Shown: positions 1 through 5,866 of the stretch, in pieces
How positions within the stretch are numbered: the first letter of the stretch is position 1
How the letters are laid out: every line of letters begins with the position of its first letter
NCBI GenBank assembly: GCA_013349725.1
Contig: DUZB01000070.1
Span: 1-12,857, forward strand
Reading direction: 5' to 3'
Source of the DNA: Deltaproteobacteria bacterium
GTDB taxonomy: Bacteria; Desulfobacterota; DSM-4660; Desulfatiglandales; Desulfatiglandaceae
Length of the DNA stretch: 12,857 nt
Made by a program: the position numbers and the translations under genes
The notes under the pieces: model-generated
Seen by the model: only the letters and a program-made list of their open reading frames with translations
Told to the model about the DNA's origin: nothing
Database searches by the model: none

Positions 1-17
1 ACTGGGGCCCTTAAACC

Positions 18-992
18 ATGCCTGTTAAGCCAAAGATTGCCCTTTACTGGTGTTCAAGTTGCGGTGGATGCGATGAGTCGGTTATCGATCTTTCCGAAGA
101 TCTTCTGGCGCTCTCAATGGGCGTAGATATCGTTTTCTGGCCCCTTGCCATGGACGGCAGACGAAAGGATCTGGAGGCGCTGAGTGATGGTGAAATGGCT
201 CTGAGTTTGATTAACGGCGCCGTAAGGATGCATGAACAGGCCCATATGGTCATGCTGTTGCGACGAAAATCAAAACTTGTATTTGCCCATGGCACATGCG
301 CTCACCTGGGCGGCATTGTGGGGCTGGGCAATTTCCATAGTGTTCAGGCGCTTCTGACACGATCCTTTGTGGAAGTCCCAACGGTGAAAAACCCTGACGG
401 AATTCTACCGGGCGGGCCAGGGGAAGGTTCGGGGAAAGAACCGAAACTTTCCGGATTTTTTGACAAGGTCATGACCCTGGACCAGGTGATTGACGTGGAC
501 GCTTATGTTCCCGGATGTCCGCCCCCCCCTGAACTTTTAGGCGAGGCCATAGGGGCGGTACTTGAGGGAAGGCTTCAGGAAAGGGGTTTTGTATTCGGCG
601 ACAGGAAGGCACTTTGTCATACCTGTCCCCGCCGGGACAGCTACCCTGAGAGAATAGGGGTAAAAAAGTTTAAAAGGGTGCATGAAACCGAGTGGGATTC
701 GAAAAAATGCTTTCTGCCCCAAGGGGTCATTTGCCTTGGACCCGCAACAAGGGGAGGATGCGGCAGCCGCTGTATCCAGGCCAATATGCCCTGTCGAGGC
801 TGTTTTGGCCCCCTTGACAATATGGAAGACCATGGAGCCGCTATGCTGTCTTTTCTGGCTTCCATGATAGATGCCGACCGGGAAAATGAAGTCAGGCGGA
901 TTACGGATTCAATCCCTGATCCCGGAGGACTTTTTTATCGGTACAGCGCGCCCCGGTCGATTCTGGGTGCCGGAAAAAGGACTGAAACATGA
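18..992 (+). CDS. mvhG: [NiFe] hydrogenase small (iron-sulfur) subunit, MvhG-like
   Basis: Electron-transfer subunit of a cytoplasmic group 3 (F420-non-reducing, Mvh/Vhu type) [NiFe] hydrogenase; it carries electrons from the NiFe site of the large subunit towards an MvhD/Hdr-type partner. Seen in the 324-residue product: proximal-cluster cysteines in C12-x2-C15-x2-C18, C94 (GTC) and C167 (PGCPPP), then a C-terminal ferredoxin-like part with C200, C203, C231, C239, C248, C252, C259 and C262, ending in the family-typical MPCRGCFGP. There is no Tat signal or membrane anchor, so the enzyme should be cytoplasmic. The ATG is followed at once by the conserved MPVKPKIALYWC-type start. No good Shine-Dalgarno is visible in the 17 nt upstream; a TAA at 12-14 could end an upstream gene and allow coupled translation. 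The stop overlaps the next start (ATGA, 989-992). The subgroup (3c) is assigned from motif memory, not from a phylogeny. Confidence 0.9.
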   Translation: MPVKPKIALYWCSSCGGCDESVIDLSEDLLALSMGVDIVFWPLAMDGRRKDLEALSDGEMALSLINGAVRMHEQAHMVMLLRRKSKLVFAHGTCAHLGGIVGLGNFHSVQALLTRSFVEVPTVKNPDGILPGGPGEGSGKEPKLSGFFDKVMTLDQVIDVDAYVPGCPPPPELLGEAIGAVLEGRLQERGFVFGDRKALCHTCPRRDSYPERIGVKKFKRVHETEWDSKKCFLPQGVICLGPATRGGCGSRCIQANMPCRGCFGPLDNMEDHGAAMLSFLASMIDADRENEVRRITDSIPDPGGLFYRYSAPRSILGAGKRTET

Positions 993-2374
993 CCCGCAGA
1001 ATTGTCATAGATCCGGTTACCAGGTTGGAAGGCCATGGAAAAATCGAGATATGCCTTGACATTGAAGGCCAGGTTGATCATGCTTTTTTTCAGGTTCCGG
1101 AGTTCAGGGCGTTTGAGAAATTCTGCGAAGGCAGGGCGGCGGAGGAGATGCCGACCCTTACCCAGAAGATTTGCGGGGTATGCCCCACGGCTCACCACAT
1201 CGCATCCGTTAAGGCGCTGGATGATCTTTTTAAGGTTGAACCCACAGAGGCGGCAAAAAAAATCAGGGAGTTGATGCACACAGCCTTTATCTATGAAGAC
1301 CATCTCCTGCATTTTTTCTATCTCGGGGGGCCGGATCTTTTTATGGCTTCCAATGACAAGGGGTTCGGGCGAAATATCTTTGGTGTGATTGGCAAACTGG
1401 GGAAAAAGATCGGGAAAAAGGTTATTGAGATTCGAAAAAGGGTTCGCGGACTCAATGCCCTGATCAGTGGCAGTCCGCTCTATCCGGTTTGCGGGCTGCC
1501 CGGCGGCGTGTCAAAACCCATATCCGAGGAAGAGAGGGCCGGAATAAAGGAGATTGCCCGGGATGCCCTGGCGTTTGCGAGGTTATGCCTGAATATTTTT
1601 GAAGAAGAGGTTCTGGCAAACCGGGGATACCTTGATCTGATGCATTCCGAGGCGTATTCCCTTCAGACCTATTACATGGGAATGGTTGACCGGAAAAATC
1701 ACGTCAGTTTTTATGATGGTGAAATAAGGATTGTTGATCCCGATGGCGCCGAGTTTGAAAAATTTGCTGCGGTTGATTATTTGAATCACTTGGAAGAACG
1801 GGTGGATGCTTGGAGTTATATGAAAACGCTCTATCTGAAAAGCGTTGGATGGCATGGGCTCCATGATGGAAAGGGAAGCGGGCTGTACAGGGTTGGTCCC
1901 CTTGCCAGATTAAATGCCTCCGACGGTATGGCCACTCCTCTGGCACAACAGGAATATGAACGGATGTTTGATGCATGCGGGGGAAAACCCGCTCACAACA
2001 CTCTGGTTTATCACTGGGCCCGGCTTGTTGAAGTCCTGTTTGCGGCGGAGCGGATGAGTGAAATCGCCTGCCATGATGACCTTACCGACCCGGCGATAAG
2101 AAATATGCCGACACAACTCCCACATGAAGGCGTGGGAGCCTGTGAAGCTCCGAGGGGGACCCTGATTCATCACTATGAAACAAATGAAGAGGCTATCATT
2201 CAAAAGCTGAATCTGCTTGTTGCCACCCAGAACAACGCGGGCGCCATAAGCCTGTCCGTTGAAAAAGCGGCCCGGGCCTTCATAAAAGGAGGGAACGTTT
2301 CAGAGATAGCCCTGAGCCGGATTGAAATGGCTTACCGAGCCTATGATCCGTGTCTGGCATGTGCGACCCACTGA
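989..2374 (+). CDS. mvhA: [NiFe] hydrogenase large (catalytic) subunit, MvhA-like
   Basis: Catalytic subunit that binds the NiFe(CN)2CO centre and oxidises or produces H2. In the 461-residue product the N-terminal metal motif is K60-I-C62-G-V-C65-x3-H69 (Lys where many hydrogenases have Arg) and the C-terminal motif is D453-P-C455-x2-C458-x2-H461. The conserved RLEGHG lies at residues 12-17 and PVCGLPGG at 166-173. The stop codon follows H461 directly, so the C-terminal extension that is normally removed by a maturation endopeptidase is absent; the rest of the protein looks intact, so this does not look like decay. It overlaps mvhG by 4 bp, implying translational coupling and equal production of the two subunits. 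A TusA-family gene follows after 25 nt. Confidence 0.93.
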   Translation: MTRRIVIDPVTRLEGHGKIEICLDIEGQVDHAFFQVPEFRAFEKFCEGRAAEEMPTLTQKICGVCPTAHHIASVKALDDLFKVEPTEAAKKIRELMHTAFIYEDHLLHFFYLGGPDLFMASNDKGFGRNIFGVIGKLGKKIGKKVIEIRKRVRGLNALISGSPLYPVCGLPGGVSKPISEEERAGIKEIARDALAFARLCLNIFEEEVLANRGYLDLMHSEAYSLQTYYMGMVDRKNHVSFYDGEIRIVDPDGAEFEKFAAVDYLNHLEERVDAWSYMKTLYLKSVGWHGLHDGKGSGLYRVGPLARLNASDGMATPLAQQEYERMFDACGGKPAHNTLVYHWARLVEVLFAAERMSEIACHDDLTDPAIRNMPTQLPHEGVGACEAPRGTLIHHYETNEEAIIQKLNLLVATQNNAGAISLSVEKAARAFIKGGNVSEIALSRIEMAYRAYDPCLACATH

Positions 2375-2399
2375 TGACCTGTTTAAAGGAGATAAAATA

Positions 2400-2624
2400 A
2401 TGGAGATCGAAGTTCTTGATACGCTGGGTATGAAATGCCCGCATCCCATCCTTAAGATTGCGGTGAGGGCTCCGGATATGAACTCTGGTGATATTCTTGA
2501 GGTATTGGGAGATTGCCCCACCTTTGAAAGAGATGTGCGTGTGTGGTGTGAGCGGCTGGAGAAAACTTTTCTTTCAATCAGAGATGAGGGGAGTGGCAGG
2601 AAAAGAATTCAGATCCGGTTTTGA
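2400..2624 (+). CDS. TusA-family sulfurtransferase-like protein
   Basis: Small soluble protein of 74 residues, the normal size for the TusA (SirA/YeeD) family of persulfide carriers. The diagnostic motif C14-P-H-P near the N-terminus (MKCPHPILK) is present; in TusA this cysteine carries the persulfide sulfur. A second cysteine, C39 (GDCPTFERD), sits where several TusA-like proteins have Asp-rich or Cys residues, and a third lies at C50. The start chosen is ATG 2400 because AAGGAG at 2386-2391 lies 8 nt upstream and because the protein then begins at the usual beta strand; a longer frame from 2322 would overlap mvhA and add unrelated residues. It lies 25 nt after the hydrogenase large subunit, so co-transcription is likely. 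Its partner is unknown: it could feed sulfur or selenium to an anaerobic redox pathway or to cofactor maturation. Confidence 0.85.
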   Translation: MEIEVLDTLGMKCPHPILKIAVRAPDMNSGDILEVLGDCPTFERDVRVWCERLEKTFLSIRDEGSGRKRIQIRF

Positions 2625-2692
2625 GGTTCTGCGGCCTTTGTTCAGAGAATCGGCAGGGAATTTCAAAAAAACAACAGAGGATAGGCGGCAAC

Positions 2693-4882
2693 ATGACGGA
2701 TAAAATAAAATGCTGGGAAATGTTTAAATGTCAGGAAAAAGACTGTCCCGCTTATCAATCCCGGCAACCGTATTGCTGGTTGGTGAAAGGTACCCGATGT
2801 CGCAATGGAATTCAGGGAGATTTCTTAGGAAAGGTGGACTTGTGTGTTGCATGTGAGGCCTTCCGCGGAAATATGGATTTGGCAGCCATGGAAGCGTCAT
2901 TCAATATCATTTCCGAGCAATTTTCCCAGGCAAGAAATGCGCTTGAAGAAAGAGATCGGGAGCTGGAAAACATCAGTCTGGAGATGGCGCTGGGGCTTTC
3001 AGAGGTTTTCGACGCATTAAAGAAGATTTCCTCCGGGGATCCGATGGTCAGAATCCCGGAGGTTTCCAGCCTTGAACTGATTTCTAAATTGAAGAAAATC
3101 GTAAACAAGACTGCCGAAAATATGGGTGATATGGTCGATCTGTCCCACGAGTTTGCCATGGGATTGGCCGAGCATTTCGATGTGCTGCACCGTGTAACAA
3201 AGGGTGACCTGATGGCACGGGTTCGTGGGGAATCCAATGTGGAACTCCTGGAATCTCTCAAGAATGTGACCAACCAGATGATCAAGAGTGTGTATGAGGA
3301 AATCAATGAGCGAAAACAGGTAACAATCGATCTGCGCAGGAGTGAAGAAAAATACCGGACCCTCATTGAGAATATTCAGGATGGCGTCTTTATTATCCAG
3401 GAAAATAAATTTCTGTTTGCAAATGATGCTTTGGCCAAGATGTCCGGGTATTCTTTAGAAGAAATCATCGGGATGGAATTTCAAGTGCTTGTGGCGCCGG
3501 AAGACCTGAACATGGTGGCAGGGCGTTACAGGCGGCCGCAGGCGGGTGAAAGCGTGGAAAAGGAATACGAATTCCGAATGCTTCACAAAGATGGCAGAAC
3601 CCGTGTTTACCTGAATCTAAACATAGACACCATCATCTATAAAGATAGGATTGCGAGCATCGGGACGGTCAAAAATATTACCGAAAGGAAACTGGCCGAC
3701 ATGGAAAAACGTGAACTCGAGGCCAGACTTCAGCATTCAGAGAAAATGGAAGCTATTGGAACACTTGCAGGAGGCGTAGCCCATGACTTGAATAATATCC
3801 TTTCGGGAATCGTTTCCTATCCTGAAATCCTTCTGCTGGATTTACCGGAAGACAGCCTTTTGCGAAAACCGATACTCACCATGAAAAAATCCGGTGAAAG
3901 AGCCGCAGCAATTGTGCAGGATCTCCTCACCCTGGCGAGGAGAGGCGTCGCTTCGAAAGAAATCGTTGATTTAAACCGAATCGTTACCGAACATTTTCAA
4001 AGTCCGGAATATGAGATGCTTCTTACCTTTCATCCTGGTGTTGAATTCGAGGCCTCCCTCGCGGACGATCTCCTTTACCTTATGGGTTCGTCGGTTCATC
4101 TTTCCAAAACGGTAATGAACTTGATTTCCAATGCGGTCGAAGCTATGCCCGACGGCGGTAAAGTTTGTGTTTCAACGGAAAACCGATATATCGACAGTCC
4201 CGTGAAAGGTTTTGAACATGTGAAAGAGGGCGACTACGTGGTCCTTACCGTAGCCGATTCGGGCGTCGGCATTTCTCCCAAAGATATACAAAAGATATTT
4301 GAGCCCTTTTACACAAAAAAAGTCATGGGGAGAAGCGGAACCGGCCTGGGAATGGCTGTGGTGTGGGGGACGGTCAAAGACCACGGCGGATATATCGATG
4401 TTCAGAGTCTGGAAGGAAAAGGAGCTGTTTTTACTTTGTATTTTCCCGCAAATAGGGAAGATTTACCAAGAGAAAAGCTGCCGTTTGCTATGGTAGACTG
4501 CAGGGGGCATGGGGAATCTGTTCTCGTTGTGGATGACGTGGAAGAGCAGCGGATTATTGCTACCGCTATTTTGTCAAAATTAGGGTATCTTGTTGCGGCC
4601 GTTTCGAGTGGAGAAGATGCTGTGGAATACATCAAGGAAAATCCCGTTGATCTCCTTGTACTGGATATGATTATGGGAATCGGAATGGATGGGTTGGAGA
4701 CTTTCCGGGAAATAACCAAATGGAAGCCCGGGCAGAAAGCCATTATTGCGAGCGGGTTTTCAGAAACATCAAGGGTGAAAGGGGCACAGCGCCTGGGTGC
4801 AGGAGAATACGTAAAAAAACCCTACACCATGGAAAAGATAGGCTTTGCCGTCAGAAAAGAACTGGATAGGAGGTCTGTTTAA
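2693..4882 (+). CDS. Soluble two-CW/PAS hybrid sensor histidine kinase
   Basis: Hybrid two-component kinase of 729 residues with no transmembrane segment. Order of parts: a cysteine-rich 'two-CW' module at 7-54 (C7-W, C13, C18-P, C28-W, C36, C51-x2-C54); a coiled stretch (about 72-95); two HAMP-like repeats at about 96-144 and 152-200; a PAS domain at about 215-333; HisKA with phospho-acceptor H364 in AHDLNN; an ATPase domain with N-box N476/N480, G1 DSGVG at 522-526, F-box near 536-540 and G2 GTGLGM at 549-554; and a C-terminal receiver with D614/D615, phospho-acceptor D658, S687 and K709. All catalytic residues are present. ATG 2693 is preferred over a TTG at 2621 because a purine-rich AGGCGG precedes it and because the two-CW module then starts at once. 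The cysteines suggest metal or redox sensing next to the hydrogenase. No output domain is present, so another regulator must read the signal. Confidence 0.9.
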   Translation: MTDKIKCWEMFKCQEKDCPAYQSRQPYCWLVKGTRCRNGIQGDFLGKVDLCVACEAFRGNMDLAAMEASFNIISEQFSQARNALEERDRELENISLEMALGLSEVFDALKKISSGDPMVRIPEVSSLELISKLKKIVNKTAENMGDMVDLSHEFAMGLAEHFDVLHRVTKGDLMARVRGESNVELLESLKNVTNQMIKSVYEEINERKQVTIDLRRSEEKYRTLIENIQDGVFIIQENKFLFANDALAKMSGYSLEEIIGMEFQVLVAPEDLNMVAGRYRRPQAGESVEKEYEFRMLHKDGRTRVYLNLNIDTIIYKDRIASIGTVKNITERKLADMEKRELEARLQHSEKMEAIGTLAGGVAHDLNNILSGIVSYPEILLLDLPEDSLLRKPILTMKKSGERAAAIVQDLLTLARRGVASKEIVDLNRIVTEHFQSPEYEMLLTFHPGVEFEASLADDLLYLMGSSVHLSKTVMNLISNAVEAMPDGGKVCVSTENRYIDSPVKGFEHVKEGDYVVLTVADSGVGISPKDIQKIFEPFYTKKVMGRSGTGLGMAVVWGTVKDHGGYIDVQSLEGKGAVFTLYFPANREDLPREKLPFAMVDCRGHGESVLVVDDVEEQRIIATAILSKLGYLVAAVSSGEDAVEYIKENPVDLLVLDMIMGIGMDGLETFREITKWKPGQKAIIASGFSETSRVKGAQRLGAGEYVKKPYTMEKIGFAVRKELDRRSV

Positions 4883-5724
4883 ATCTGTGAGAAATGCTCT
4901 GCGGAGAAAACATGCGCATATAATCCCGCCACCCACTGTTTCCCGTCCTGGGTTACCTTGAGATACCTTACTGCTTCACCGATGAAGGGTTTGACCACGT
5001 TCCAGAAAAAACCGGCATACCCTTTACGCATATCTCCCGGGTTTTTGTATCCGATTTTTTCATTGGCGCCAAACTGTTCGAATTCGTAAAAAAGGGCTGG
5101 AATCTTTCTGATATAGTCGGGATCGCCAAGCTGGCCAATAAAATCTGCTGCACGAACCAGACCTGCATAGCAGGCTGTATCCTTATAGGCCGGATCATCG
5201 GGAGGGGGAAAGCGTGTCATTTCTATGTAGGAACAGACCAGATCCACATCCATGATGTCCACAAGCATTTTATCTGTGAATCTTTCACGTACGAATTGTT
5301 GTCCCCGATCTACGTGATAAGGCGTCAGTGCCGCATCCGTGCTGCCCGGGGGAAGTTCTACGGTTTCATCGCCGATTCCGGTTGCACAGATTCCCTCTCT
5401 ATCTCGTCTGCAGATGCCGCTTACATATCCGATATCATGACATAACAGGGCTGTAATCATATTCACCCAATCACGGGGTGTTACGCCCCCATCTATCAGA
5501 TGCTTGCCAACCAGGATTTGCTGGCCGACGTTAGTAACCAGCATTGTGTGCTCCATATCGTGATACAGCATGTCCGAATTGGCAATATTTTCCAGGGCGA
5601 AACGAGCAAGCCAGGCGATAAATCCGCTGGCCCCGGCATCAAGGGTACCGTAGGCTTTCTTGAATTCAAGTTCAATACGAGCGGAAAATTCCTCAATGAT
5701 GAGGAATCTAAAGTTCAGCAGCAT
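4879..5724 (-). CDS. HD-domain metalloprotein (predicted phosphohydrolase)
   Basis: Predicted metal-dependent phosphohydrolase of 281 residues. The HD-type ligands are visible: H55 and H59 (YHDMEH), H96-D97 (LLCHDIGY) and a distal D194 (RAADFIG). The H-x3-H...HD...D arrangement recalls the HD/PDEase superfamily used for nucleotides. Conserved-looking stretches ATGIGDE (114-120) and DAALTPYHVDRGQQFV (130-145) resemble the family annotated as Npun_R2479-type HD metalloproteins, whose substrate is not established to my knowledge. No signal peptide or membrane segment. The start is ATG at 5722-5724 on the minus strand, with AGGAG (complement of 5731-5735) 6 nt upstream, and a promoter is visible further upstream. 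The gene converges on the sensor kinase and their stop codons overlap. A link to the kinase is only positional. Confidence 0.85.
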   Translation of the reverse strand: MLLNFRFLIIEEFSARIELEFKKAYGTLDAGASGFIAWLARFALENIANSDMLYHDMEHTMLVTNVGQQILVGKHLIDGGVTPRDWVNMITALLCHDIGYVSGICRRDREGICATGIGDETVELPPGSTDAALTPYHVDRGQQFVRERFTDKMLVDIMDVDLVCSYIEMTRFPPPDDPAYKDTACYAGLVRAADFIGQLGDPDYIRKIPALFYEFEQFGANEKIGYKNPGDMRKGYAGFFWNVVKPFIGEAVRYLKVTQDGKQWVAGLYAHVFSAEHFSQI

Positions 5725-5765
5725 GGGGGGCTCCTAATTAAGATAACCAATGATTATATTTGCAA

Positions 5766-5794
5766 AATGTAGAGTAACTTCAGCTGAATGTCAA
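5766..5794 (-). promoter_or_regulatory. Sigma-70 type promoter of the HD-domain gene with a palindrome in the spacer
   Basis: On the minus strand a perfect -35 box TTGACA (complement of 5789-5794) is followed after exactly 17 nt by TACATT (complement of 5766-5771), five of six matches to TATAAT-like consensus positions that matter most. Transcription would start near 5758, giving a leader of about 34 nt before the HD gene. The spacer holds the perfect palindrome TTCAGCTGAA (5779-5788), a possible operator. Confidence 0.7.
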
Positions 5795-5866
5795 GGATAA
5801 AACAAAAGGGGCTGTAATGCACATTGAAGCTTTTCATTCCGGGAAGAATCTGATAAGGATAGGAAC

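Noticed and set aside
3..14. Possible tail of an upstream gene ending in TAA at 12-14
   Set aside because: Only three codons are in view, so nothing supports a coding call; it is mentioned only as a possible source of coupled translation for the first gene.
2621..2692. Earlier TTG start for the sensor kinase
   Set aside because: It would add 24 residues overlapping the TusA stop, without a ribosome site; ATG 2693 has a purine-rich upstream stretch and begins just before the two-CW module.
2812..3366. Minus-strand open frame of 184 codons opposite the sensor kinase
   Set aside because: Serine-rich low-complexity translation antisense to the HAMP-like and PAS-proximal region of the kinase; a shadow frame.
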